Source of the DNA: Deltaproteobacteria bacterium
Lineage (GTDB): Bacteria; Desulfobacterota; Desulfarculia; Adiutricales; JAFDHD01
Length of the DNA stretch: 64,000 bases
Direction: 5' to 3'
NCBI GenBank assembly: GCA_019308995.1
Contig: JAFDHD010000008.1
Coordinates: forward strand, 1 to 64,000
Position 1 is the stretch's first letter; each line of letters begins with the position of its first letter. The notes under the pieces are model-generated. The model saw nothing but the letters and a program-made list of their open reading frames with translations. It was not told where the DNA came from and ran no database searches. This document shows, piece after piece, positions 33,315-42,353 of this stretch. The position numbers and the translations under genes were made by a program.

Positions 33315-35777
33315 CTAGACAGCCTCTTTTTCAGCGTCCTTTGCCTTTTTGCCTTTGGACTTGCTTTTCTGTTCCAGCAGTATACGTTTGGTCTCGGCTA
33401 CCTCTTCCTCGGTCACGCTTCGCCTCAATTGTTCCATTTTCTCCATGACCTCTTTGAAGCGAACGCCTTCAGCAGCACTGATCCATTCCAGCTGAAGCCT
33501 CTCCGAACGGATGCCTAAACGTCCCATTTTTTTCCACATCCTTTTGACGCGCCGCTCTGTCCAGTGATTGGCGTCAATGTAGTGGCAGTCTCCGATATGG
33601 CAGCCTGAAACCAGCACCACGGGCGCTCCCTTCTCAAAAGCACGCCATATGAACTTATCGGTCACCCGGCCTGAGCACATGGTTCGGATCAGCCGAGCAT
33701 TTGATGGATATTGAAGCCGGGACACACCCGCGAAATCCGCGCCAGCGTATGAACACCAATTGCAGGCAAAGGTCAGGATGCGATCCATGGACTCCTCTTC
33801 GAGGAGGGCGTCAATCTGCGCCTCGATTTGCGCATCGGTGAAATGATGCATCTCGATGGCGCCGGCGGGGCACTCTGCCGCACAGGCGCCGCACCCGGCG
33901 CATGCTGCGGTAGTGACAAGCGCCGGAGTTTTGGATCGGGTATCCACGCTGATGGCGTTAAAAGGGCAGACCTTGGCGCAGATACCGCAGGATGTGCATA
34001 ACTGCGGGTCCACCTCAGCGGTCATGGCTTCCACCTTGAGCTTGCCAGGCGTCATGAGCCGCATGGCCCGCGAAGCCGCGGCTGAGGCTTGTGTGACCGA
34101 TTCCCTGATATCCTTGGGCCCTTCAGCGCAGCCGGCGAAGAAGATACCACGGGTGGCGGAATCCATCGGCTGCAGCTTGGGATGGGCTTCAAGATAGAAG
34201 CCGTCTGAGCTTTTTTGCAAGGCCAGCATTCCCTGAATTACCTTCATATCCTCGGGCGGATTCACACCAACGGCCAGGATCACCATGTCAGCGCGGTGAG
34301 TTTCGAGCTCATTAGTTGAAGTGTTCTCTACCGTCAGGATAAGATTTTTGGTCTTGAGCTCTTCCTTGATCGAGCCGGGCAAGCCCCGGATATAGCGTAC
34401 CCCCACGCCTCTGCTGCGCCGGAACAGGTCCTCAAAACCCTTACCAACAGCCCGGATATCTATATAAAAGACCTTGATGTCAATATCAGGATAATGCTCC
34501 TTGAGCATGAGCGTGCTTTTAACCGTGTTCATACAGCAAATGTTGGAACAGTAAGGGTTACCCCTCCGCTGCGAACGAGAACCGACGCACTGGATAAACG
34601 CCACAGATTCTGGCCGCTTCCTGTCTGTAAGCCTGATAACCTCGCCCTGGGTGGGTCCGCCAGCGTTGATTAACCGCTCCAGTTCCATTGAGGTCAGCAC
34701 ATTCTCGTAGCGGGTGTAGCCGTATTCATCGAGCACGGTCGGATCATAAAGGTCCATGCCCGTAGCCACGATGATGGTCCCGATTTTGAAAGTCAGTTCC
34801 TCGTCGTTCATATTGAAGTCAATACAGTTTTTTTCGCATTTTTCGATGCACTTTCCGCAGATGATAGGATTATGTCCGAGGCAGCTGTCAATATCAACCA
34901 CATAGGATGAAGGAACCGCCTGGGGGAAAGGCTGATAAATAGCCCGCCTGGAGCTGAGTCCCATGTTGAATTCATCCGGTACGATAACCGGGCAGACGTC
35001 AACGCAGTCGCTGCAGGCGGTGCACTCATCCTCCACAACATACCTGGCCTTCTTAAGGATGTGTACCTCGAAGTTGCCGACGTACCCCGTGGCTGATTTA
35101 ACTTCACTCAGTGATAGTAAGGTTATGTTTGGATGTCGCCCGACATCCGTCATCTTCGGACCCAGTATTCAGATGGAGCAGTCCATGGTTGGAAACGTTT
35201 TGTCCAGCCTGGCCATAATCCCGCCGACACTGGGTTCTTTTTCGACCATGATTACTTTGAAACCGGAGTCGGCAAGGTCAAGAGCCGCCTGGATTCCCGC
35301 CACCCCGCCGCCAATGATCAAGGTGGTTTGTTCGATCGGCACCTCAATTTCAACCCTGAGACTGAGATGTCGGGCGCGGGCGATGGCCGAACGCACCAGG
35401 TCCTTGGCCTTGAGCGTGGCCCCTGCCGGGTCATTGGTGTGAACCCAGGAGCATTGCTCGCGAAGATTGGCCATTTCCAGGAGATAAGGATTCAGCCCGG
35501 CTTCCTGGATACATTGCCTGAAAGTCGGTTCATGAAGTCGTGGCGAGCAGGAAGCAGCAACCACGCGATTGATGCCGTGCTCCTTGATATCAGCCTTGAT
35601 CTGGTTCTGGCCCGGCTCTGAGCAGAGGTAGGCGTCATGACGGGAGATCACCACATCGGGCAGACCCTCCGCATACTCGGCCACCGCTTCGCAGTCCACC
35701 ACCCCGGCTATATTCAAACCGCAGTGGCAAACGTACACGCCGATCCGAATTTCATCATTGGCTTCTTTTGATAGCAT
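33315..35777 (-). CDS. hdrA: HdrA-MvhD fusion, probable selenoprotein (UGA at 35169-35171 read as Sec)
   Basis: 820 residues if the in-frame TGA at codon 203 is selenocysteine. The N-terminal 140 residues are the HdrA cap domain (VYVCHCGLN). The FAD-binding motif is [11 protein letters not shown]. The cluster motif is MDCSI-Sec-ILGPKM, where other HdrA proteins have Cys. Four-Cys motifs follow at about 252-263, then CCM-containing repeats and two [4Fe-4S] ferredoxin motifs at about 594 and 626. An MvhD-like domain from about 672 ([11 protein letters not shown]) ends the protein. Both halves are strongly conserved in one frame with nothing missing. HdrA is the flavin subunit that bifurcates electrons. 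Last gene of the Kor/Hdr operon; ribosome binding site aggaag. Confidence 0.88.
35131..35171 (-). promoter_or_regulatory. UGA codon and bacterial SECIS-like hairpin
   Basis: The UGA is at 35171-35169. Twenty bases later the message folds into a hairpin with 7-bp arms (GGATGTC and its complement) and a GGGC loop at 35148-35131. The loop begins 27 bases after UGA and starts with G, which fits the published description of bacterial SECIS elements (loop 16-37 bases after UGA, G in the first two loop bases). Confidence 0.7.
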
Positions 35778-35878
35778 CTTGCGCTTCCTCTCTTCAGGGA
35801 AAAAATATATTATTTTAAATGAGCCTTAGACCCGGCCATGGTTCATTAAACGGCTAAACCACGATTTTCGGTCAAGAC

Positions 35879-37075
35879 TCATCTCTTCTCCGATCCAATT
35901 GCCTTCTCTCCTTCCGACCACTCGATTCGATCAGCCAGCACGTTCGCCAGGTCGCGGATTTCCATGGAAAGAGAACCGCGCTGGACTGGGTCCCGCATGG
36001 CGCAGGTCAGGTGGATCATGCACTTGGGACAGGCGGTGACCAAAAGGTCCGCTCTGGTCGCTTTGGCTTCTTTGAGTCGCTCGATCTGAATTTGCTTGGA
36101 GTAAGCGTCACAATTGATAAAACTATTGTTCCCGCAGCAGATGGCGCTGTGCCTCGAATTTTCCATTTCCTTTAGCGCCAGATCGGGAATCATGTTGAGC
36201 AAGGCACGCGGCTCCTCGTACCGACCTAACGTTCGGCCCAATCGGCATGGATCCTGGTAAGTTGCCTTTCGTTTAAAAGGCTTAAATGACACGCCTCCTT
36301 TACGGATCTCCCGCTCCAAGAGATCAATGAGCAGGGTTACCTTGAGGTCAAATTCCGGGATTACTTCAGGCATGAAGCAACTTAAAACCTGGTAGCATTC
36401 CGGACAGGACACCACGACCTCCTCGACCCCGGCGGCCTTGAACTCCTCATAGTTCAGCCAGCAGAGAGTCTCGAAGTTCTCCCTGTCTCCGGTCCAGAGA
36501 AGATCGTGTCCGCAGCAGCGCTCTTCAGACAGGATTACCGGCTCGATATCCAGGAAATTCAATAGTCGGATGCTGTCTCGGGTGATGGAAAGGGTATCCA
36601 CTTCAATCCCGGCAAAGAAGACATCGAAATACGGCGTGCATCCGGTGAAGAAGGCTATGGGGCCAGACTCTGCGACCTTGAGGTCTGGAACGAGCCAGTC
36701 CATCCGATTCTGTTCGAGATCGGGAGACGTCATCATCCTCATCCAGGAATGCAAGGCCCCATCGTGAGCCCGGTAGCCCTTGAGGCCCTTGGCCTTGGCG
36801 AGAATGGTTCGCATTTCTAAAATGAATCGGCTGAACTCAATGCCAGAAGGACAGCGTTCCTCGCAAAGCCCGCAGGTCAAGCACTCCCAGACCGAGTTCT
36901 CGATAAAGGCCTCGTCTTCCGGTTCGACGATAAGCTTCTGAGCCAGAAGTCTGGGTGAGTACTCCTTACCAGTAAGCATCCTGGGGCAGGACGCGGAGCA
37001 TTTGCCGCACTCCAGACACATGTAGAGGGACCTGTCCCTGATGATCTCTTTGATCTTGGGATGGTCCAGCTTCAT
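35879..37075 (-). CDS. heterodisulfide-reductase-like iron-sulfur protein (HdrC-HdrB fusion, HdrD type)
   Basis: About 398 residues from the ATG at 37075, which overlaps the upstream stop (ATGA) and has gggagg before it. The HdrC-like N-terminus has two [4Fe-4S] motifs (CLECGKCSASCP and CLTCGLCEERCP). Two CCG domains follow. The first has C in FFTGC, CCG in ERCCGHDL and CPEC. The second has C in YQDPC, CCG in AICCGNNS and CPKC. Both sets are complete, so both non-cubane [4Fe-4S] clusters of HdrB-type active sites could form. The natural disulfide or electron acceptor in non-methanogens is not settled; DsrC or thiol proteins are candidates. Cytoplasmic. Confidence 0.9.
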   Translation of the reverse strand: MKLDHPKIKEIIRDRSLYMCLECGKCSASCPRMLTGKEYSPRLLAQKLIVEPEDEAFIENSVWECLTCGLCEERCPSGIEFSRFILEMRTILAKAKGLKGYRAHDGALHSWMRMMTSPDLEQNRMDWLVPDLKVAESGPIAFFTGCTPYFDVFFAGIEVDTLSITRDSIRLLNFLDIEPVILSEERCCGHDLLWTGDRENFETLCWLNYEEFKAAGVEEVVVSCPECYQVLSCFMPEVIPEFDLKVTLLIDLLEREIRKGGVSFKPFKRKATYQDPCRLGRTLGRYEEPRALLNMIPDLALKEMENSRHSAICCGNNSFINCDAYSKQIQIERLKEAKATRADLLVTACPKCMIHLTCAMRDPVQRGSLSMEIRDLANVLADRIEWSEGEKAIGSEKR

Positions 37076-37497
37076 GACGCCTCCCGCTCCTGCCGCGGCT
37101 TGGCGGGATGGGTCCCTAAAGCCTCGATCTGTCTGGCAAACTCCCAAAGCGCTCCGACCAATTCCTCTCGTTCATGAGCCGCAAAACTGCGCTCTACCAA
37201 ACGATTCTGGCCGACGCCAAGAAGGTGCAGAAGCCGGCGCACCCTTTTGACATTGGTGTGACCCATTTCCGGTCCTGGGCCATAGCGACAATCCTCGTCT
37301 TTACACTCCAAAAGAATTACGCCATCCGCGCCGAACTCAAAGGCCCTCAGTATCAGAGCCTGGTTGATGCGACCGATGCACATGACACGTATCAGCCGAA
37401 AGTTCGGCGGCATCTCCATTCGAGCCATGCCAGCCGCATTGTAGCAGGCATAGGGGCTCCAGTTACAACAGATACCCAGGAGATTTGCCCGGCCCAT
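37072..37497 (-). CDS. MvhD-like electron transfer subunit
   Basis: About 141 residues from the ATG at 37497, two bases after the stop of the gene before it; the upstream part of the frame is the overlapping end of that gene. Conserved cysteines of the MvhD/VhuD [2Fe-2S] protein are present: GICCNWSPYAC, VMCIGRIN and CKDEDCRYG, with the HTNVKRVRRLL segment. In methanogens MvhD carries electrons between hydrogenase and HdrA. Here it lies between an HdrA-like fusion and an HdrD-like protein and probably bridges them. The last gene of the operon carries a second MvhD domain. Confidence 0.88.
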   Translation of the reverse strand: MGRANLLGICCNWSPYACYNAAGMARMEMPPNFRLIRVMCIGRINQALILRAFEFGADGVILLECKDEDCRYGPGPEMGHTNVKRVRRLLHLLGVGQNRLVERSFAAHEREELVGALWEFARQIEALGTHPAKPRQEREAS

Positions 37498-37498
37498 A

Positions 37499-40400
37499 TC
37501 AGCGTTCCCCGGCCAGGGTGCCCATGACGATCTCTTCGAGCAGTTGATTGGAAAAATAAGGCATATCCATGGCTGTGACCGGGCAGCGGCCAACGCAACC
37601 GCCGCAGCCGACGCAGTTATATCGCAACACTTCAGCCGTATAAATACCTCTATGGTCGGACACCAGCGTTACCGCGTCAAACGGGCAGATCTCAACGCAG
37701 CGGCCGCATCCTCTACACCGCTCCGGGTCAACGCGGGGACTTAACTGGTGATCCTTCAAGAACGCTTCAGCCGCAGCGGTGGCCACCTCAGCAGCCAGGG
37801 CCGCGCCAGCCTCGTAAGCGCTCACCCTCTTCAAGGTTCGAGGCAAAACCCGGTACAGCCCGACTTGAGGCGAATGAAAAAAAGCGAAATCATAGCGGTA
37901 GAATTTCTTGAGACCCATCATATCTTCATGAATGGCAAGCGGCAGCACGTTCTCATCAGTCAGGCAGACGATATCAGCGCGCCACCGCCGCCGGGCGGCC
38001 CCATCCCTGGCCGTGACCCTGAAGTCCCCGATGTGACCCTGAATCTCCCCGATCTCCGCCTCTTTCACTAAACTGATAGACCGGTCAAGACCTCGAGGCG
38101 CACGCCTTTTACGGATCTCCTCGGGGAGGTCCGAGCCTGGGAGCCGGCACCGGTTGACCAGCTTCACTTTAAATCCTTGAAGCGCTAAATTTTTAGCGCA
38201 GCTTATACCAACCTCCGAACCGCCCAGAATCAAAATTTGCCTGCCAATTTCGGTTATGCCTTGCCTTAACGGCCCCATGAAGCGGGATCGGATAAAGGCC
38301 GCCCGAAGAAGGTCCCTGGCTCTTTCAACAATCTCATCCTCTGATTGATCTCCGCTTAGCAGGTGGTCACGCAGATTGATCATCTCGAAACGGCTGCGTT
38401 CCAGTCCCAGCCGCTCGAAAAGATGAATCCTGGCACGGTTTCGCTGATCATTGCATGAGATGCATTGGAACTCCAGCGGACAGCAAACGCATGAAGCCAG
38501 GATTACCCGCGCCAGATGGTTTTCGCGCACGGCCCGGGCGATCCTCTCCGCCCCGCCGGGGTGGCAGGCTGAAAAAATCAATTCGCTATGTTCGATCCCG
38601 GGGATTGAATCGGCCAGTTCACGTATGCGCTCGAGCGCGCTCTGAGGCGCCATGGTCCCATTGCAGGTGCAAAGGAAAAATCCAAGCCGCATCTCGTCAG
38701 GCCAGCCGAGCGTTTCTGTTTCCACTGGAACTGACGAAGCCCTGAGATTCAGTGTCTCGGCCATGATTCGGCCAGCCGTGGCGCTCCCCGCCACCAGCAC
38801 GTCCATGAGGTCGGTAGCGCCCTGGAAATGTTCTGCCTTATAAATGCCTTCACCAAACTCAGAGACTGGTTCAGGCAGCTCCGCTTCGTCAGCCACGAGC
38901 ACGGCCGGAGTTTCGAGCTCGATGTGCTCGCCGGTTCTGAAGTGATTGATAGCGCCGATATCAACACAGACCGACTCGCACAACCGACACTCACAGCAGC
39001 TACTGCACTGCAGGCATCGTTTTGCTTCGGAGATCGCCTGTTCGGTCGTGAAACCGAGGTCCACTTCAAGAAAGTCACGACGCCGTGCTTGGGGCTGTCG
39101 CTGAGGCATCTCCTGTCTGGGCTGTTTGGGAACATCCTCTGAAATCTCTACATAGTCGCCAACACCGCGTGTCTCAGCCATGAATTCTTCAAACGGGAAC
39201 GGCTTCCGGGTCAGATATTCTATAATTCGCCCGGCTGCCATGCGGCCGTCAGCCATGGACTGTATGACGGTGGAAGGGCCGGTAACCACATCACCGGCTG
39301 CGAAAACACCCTGGCAGGAGGTACGCAGCTTCCTGTCCACTACCAGCCTTCCCCCGGGTCCGGTTTTGAGCGCTTTATCCAGGCCTGACTGATCGAGATG
39401 CGGCCTTTGGCCAATGGCGACAATGACCGTGTCCGCATCCAGGGTAAAGGTTTTTTCGGAGTCGAACACGATTCGGGGCGGCGCTGATTCAGAAAATTCC
39501 CAGTGAGCCGGACGACAGATAACCCGCTCCACCAGTCGGTCTCCTTCAAATGCAACTGGCGCAGCGCCAAGCCTGAATCGAACACCTTCTTCTCCGGCTT
39601 CACGAACCTCATCGGGACTGGCGGGCAATTCGTCTTCTTTTTCAATAGCCAGCACCGTAACCTCTGCTGAACCCAGCCGTAAGGCCGTTCGCGCCGCATC
39701 CATGCTTGAATTGCCGCCGCCAATGATAACGGTGCGAGCGCCAACCTCGCCCTGGCCTTTGATATTGACGCCGGTGAGGAACTTAACGCAGGGATGGATA
39801 CCCTCCAGATCCTCACCGGGGATGTTGAGTCTGAGGTCAGAATGCGTCCCTGTTGCCAGGAGAATCGCTTTGTAGCATTGATCGAACAGTTTCTCAATGG
39901 AACTTATCGTGGTGTTGGTCTGTATTTTCACTCCCAGGTCAGCCAGGGCCTTGATTTCCGCATCCAAAACCTTTCGGGATAATCGAAAGGCGTTGATCCC
40001 GGCCCGCAGCATCCCACCGGCTTTAGGGAAGGATTCGAATATGGTGACCTTAAACCCTGCCCGGTGGAGGAAATACGCCGCGGTGAGGCCTGAGGGGCCG
40101 GACCCGATGATGGCCACTCTTTCCGGACGTTCCTTCCGCTCAGGTATCTTGAATCGAGGTGGACCCTGCGCAGCCTCGTAATCAAAAAGAAAGCGTTTCA
40201 GAGCGCGAATCGCCAGTGGCTGGTCAAGGTCGCTCCTGCGGCAGGATGACTCGCAAGGGTAATGACAAACACGGCCGCACACGCCGGGTAAGGGGTTGTC
40301 TTCTCTGATAACCGCCAGGGCCTCTTCAAAACGACCGGCCGCAGTGAGGGCCATATATGCCTGTACGTTCACCCCCAAGGGACAGCTCTCTCGACAGGGA

Positions 40401-40855
40401 CTGACTTTTCTCTTGTCCAGCTCGAGCGCCCGGGAGGGGCAGTAAGCTGGAGTACGTGACAGGGGAGGCTGATCACTCTCCTGCAGGGGACAGATTTCCA
40501 TGCAGCGGCTGCAGCCTATACAGAGGTCGTAATCAATATACATTGGAGACTGCTCGACTACCACCTTATAGCCGTCTCCACTTTTATCAATGGACGTGAC
40601 GTGCGCTCGAGTCAGCGTCGTGATCAGGGGGTGACGAGTCACCCGCAGGTAGAGAGGTCTGAACTGGAAGTTAAGGTCTTCGGGCCATTCCCTGAAGCCT
40701 TCAATCCCACCTGGCAGCTCAAGGAAATGCTGGGCCCGAGTGACCCAAACCGCCGGAATGGCAGACTGGGCCATATCCTCTGCGATCTTGAGAGCCCCGT
40801 ATCCCGAACCCAGAATCAATACCGCATTTTTCGGCGTTTTCGATTTTTCAGTCAC
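37499..40855 (-). CDS. giant HdrA/GltD-like flavin and iron-sulfur fusion protein
   Basis: 1118 residues, GTG start overlapping the korC stop (GTGA). Order: HdrA-like Rossmann segment (about 10-105); [4Fe-4S] motif CIGCSRCMEICP near 112; GltD-type Cys motifs CRESCPLGVNVQAYM and CGRVCHYPCESSC; FAD motif IIGSGPSGLTAAYFLHRAG; NAD(P) motif IIGGGNSSMDAA; GVFAAGDV; a Cys-dense segment CLQCSSCCECRLCESVC; a second HdrA-like half with LILGGSEVGISCAKNL; and two terminal ferredoxin motifs CRGCGRCVEICP and CVGCGGCVGRCP. Proteins with GltD-type modules exchange electrons with NAD(P)H. It could link NAD(P), ferredoxin and Hdr in one polypeptide. The frame is uninterrupted. Confidence 0.88.
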   Translation of the reverse strand: MTEKSKTPKNAVLILGSGYGALKIAEDMAQSAIPAVWVTRAQHFLELPGGIEGFREWPEDLNFQFRPLYLRVTRHPLITTLTRAHVTSIDKSGDGYKVVVEQSPMYIDYDLCIGCSRCMEICPLQESDQPPLSRTPAYCPSRALELDKRKVSPCRESCPLGVNVQAYMALTAAGRFEEALAVIREDNPLPGVCGRVCHYPCESSCRRSDLDQPLAIRALKRFLFDYEAAQGPPRFKIPERKERPERVAIIGSGPSGLTAAYFLHRAGFKVTIFESFPKAGGMLRAGINAFRLSRKVLDAEIKALADLGVKIQTNTTISSIEKLFDQCYKAILLATGTHSDLRLNIPGEDLEGIHPCVKFLTGVNIKGQGEVGARTVIIGGGNSSMDAARTALRLGSAEVTVLAIEKEDELPASPDEVREAGEEGVRFRLGAAPVAFEGDRLVERVICRPAHWEFSESAPPRIVFDSEKTFTLDADTVIVAIGQRPHLDQSGLDKALKTGPGGRLVVDRKLRTSCQGVFAAGDVVTGPSTVIQSMADGRMAAGRIIEYLTRKPFPFEEFMAETRGVGDYVEISEDVPKQPRQEMPQRQPQARRRDFLEVDLGFTTEQAISEAKRCLQCSSCCECRLCESVCVDIGAINHFRTGEHIELETPAVLVADEAELPEPVSEFGEGIYKAEHFQGATDLMDVLVAGSATAGRIMAETLNLRASSVPVETETLGWPDEMRLGFFLCTCNGTMAPQSALERIRELADSIPGIEHSELIFSACHPGGAERIARAVRENHLARVILASCVCCPLEFQCISCNDQRNRARIHLFERLGLERSRFEMINLRDHLLSGDQSEDEIVERARDLLRAAFIRSRFMGPLRQGITEIGRQILILGGSEVGISCAKNLALQGFKVKLVNRCRLPGSDLPEEIRKRRAPRGLDRSISLVKEAEIGEIQGHIGDFRVTARDGAARRRWRADIVCLTDENVLPLAIHEDMMGLKKFYRYDFAFFHSPQVGLYRVLPRTLKRVSAYEAGAALAAEVATAAAEAFLKDHQLSPRVDPERCRGCGRCVEICPFDAVTLVSDHRGIYTAEVLRYNCVGCGGCVGRCPVTAMDMPYFSNQLLEEIVMGTLAGER

Positions 40856-41448
40856 CGTTGCGCTTTCCCCCGGCTCCGATCTTGCTTAGACCTGCTCTTG
40901 AGTATGGCCGCCCCATACTCCCGTCCACGGTCAAATGCCTGGGAGTTGCTTTCCTTGGTGCGGGGCGGCACCGAGCTGAGCACGGCTTCTTTGAGGGACT
41001 CGACGGTGACAAGGTTGCTGATTACTGATAAGAAGCCGAGCATTACGATGTTGGCCATCATCTTATTGCCCAGTTCTTCAGCGAACCTGGTGGCTGGAAT
41101 ATGGTAAGCCGACCAGTTTGGGTCGAGGTTCTTGGGTTGGACTAAATCGGTATCCCACACGAGAAGTCCCTTAGCGACAAGGGATTCCACGTTTTTCTCA
41201 TAGCCTTCCTGGTTCATGCAGATCAATACTTCTGGCTGCTCCACGTAAGGAGAGAGGATCTCCTCGTCACTTATGATGAGCTGGGAGGAGCAGGACCCAC
41301 CGCGGGCCTCAGGTCCGTATGACTGAATCATGATGGCGTGCCGACCGTCGTAGATAGTTGCCGCCTTGCCCAGGATGTTGCCGGTCAGGATGATGCCCTG
41401 ACCGCCGAATCCGGTAATAACAACTTCTGTTTCTTTTTTAGCCGCCAT
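40852..41448 (-). CDS. korC: 2-oxoacid:ferredoxin oxidoreductase gamma subunit (KorC-like)
   Basis: 198 residues. GFGGQGIILTGNILGKAA opens the family-typical catalytic gamma domain, followed by QSYGPEARGGSCSSQLIIS. The C-terminal 20 residues are very basic. It forms the fourth part of a Kor-type enzyme (alpha, beta, gamma, delta), which oxidatively decarboxylates 2-oxoglutarate or a similar oxoacid to the acyl-CoA with ferredoxin as acceptor. It lies 5 bp after korB, and its stop overlaps the GTG of the giant flavoprotein. Confidence 0.93.
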   Translation of the reverse strand: MAAKKETEVVITGFGGQGIILTGNILGKAATIYDGRHAIMIQSYGPEARGGSCSSQLIISDEEILSPYVEQPEVLICMNQEGYEKNVESLVAKGLLVWDTDLVQPKNLDPNWSAYHIPATRFAEELGNKMMANIVMLGFLSVISNLVTVESLKEAVLSSVPPRTKESNSQAFDRGREYGAAILKSRSKQDRSRGKAQR

Positions 41449-41453
41449 GGGTG

Positions 41454-42353
41454 TTAGCTTGAGGCCTGCTCTTCTGGCACAAAGGCCTTCGGTTCGAGAG
41501 TCGGCCAGTCTCCCAGCTCTCGGCGATTCATCAATTGGTAATTATCCAGGAATGTGGGACGTTCTATGTCCACAAACGTGCCGACTACCAGGTTTTTATT
41601 GAAGTCCAGGACCGCGTCTTGAGGGTCTATGCCGTTTCTGATGACTGAACGTTCATGAAAGAACCGAACGAGATCAAGAGGGTTGCGGATCCTGTTGCGC
41701 CGGCCGAATGAGGTCGGGCAGGGAGATAGGATTTCGACGAAGGAAAAGCCCGGTTTTTGCATGGCCTCGGAGATCGAGCCGGTGAGCCTTCGGATATGAA
41801 GTGCGGTCCAGCGGGCCACATAGACAGCTCCACAGGAGGCCGCCAGGGCGCACATATTAAACGGCTCCTCGGGACTCCCGACAGGGCTGGTGGTCGTTTT
41901 GGCTCCAAAGGGTGTGGAAGGAGCGAGCTGGCCGCCGGTCATGCCATAGTTGAAGTTATTGACACAGATGACGGTGAGGTCCATATTGCGCCGGGCGGCG
42001 TGGATGAAGTGGTTGCCACCGATGGCCAGAAGATCGCCATCGCCTGAAGCAACGATGACACACCCTTCAGGATGGGCAAGTTTCAATCCGGTGGCAAAGG
42101 GAATGGCGCGGCCGTGGGTGGTATGGAACGAATCCAGTTTAATGTACCCTGCCATTCTGCCCGTGCATCCGATGCCCGATACCATGGCTATATCATCAAG
42201 CTCAAATTCGGATTTCTGAATAGCCGCGATGACGCAGCTGAACACGGTGCCAATCCCGCAGCCGGGGCACCAGATGTGAGGCAGGCGGTCGGTCCGCAAG
42301 AGCTCGTCTTGCGGATGCCGCTGTACAGCCTTTTTCTTTCTTTTAGCGCTCAT
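41454..42353 (-). CDS. korB: 2-oxoacid:ferredoxin oxidoreductase beta subunit (KorB-like, TPP-binding)
   Basis: 299 residues. The cluster/TPP start IWCPGCGIGTV is followed by SGIGCTGRMAGY and the thiamine diphosphate motif GDGDLLAIGGNH, with NNFNYGMTGGQ (Asn holds Mg2+). These are the hallmarks of KorB/OforB subunits. The N-terminal residues are basic. The start ATG overlaps the korA stop by one base frame (ATGA). The enzyme is oxygen-sensitive and cytoplasmic. Confidence 0.95.
   Translation of the reverse strand: MSAKRKKKAVQRHPQDELLRTDRLPHIWCPGCGIGTVFSCVIAAIQKSEFELDDIAMVSGIGCTGRMAGYIKLDSFHTTHGRAIPFATGLKLAHPEGCVIVASGDGDLLAIGGNHFIHAARRNMDLTVICVNNFNYGMTGGQLAPSTPFGAKTTTSPVGSPEEPFNMCALAASCGAVYVARWTALHIRRLTGSISEAMQKPGFSFVEILSPCPTSFGRRNRIRNPLDLVRFFHERSVIRNGIDPQDAVLDFNKNLVVGTFVDIERPTFLDNYQLMNRRELGDWPTLEPKAFVPEEQASS

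Noticed and set aside
33315-35777. Two separate genes, or a nonsense mutation in hdrA
   Set aside because: The two frames are in register through UGA with conserved HdrA sequence directly on both sides, the UGA is at a cluster Cys position, and a SECIS-like hairpin follows. Sec read-through explains this better.
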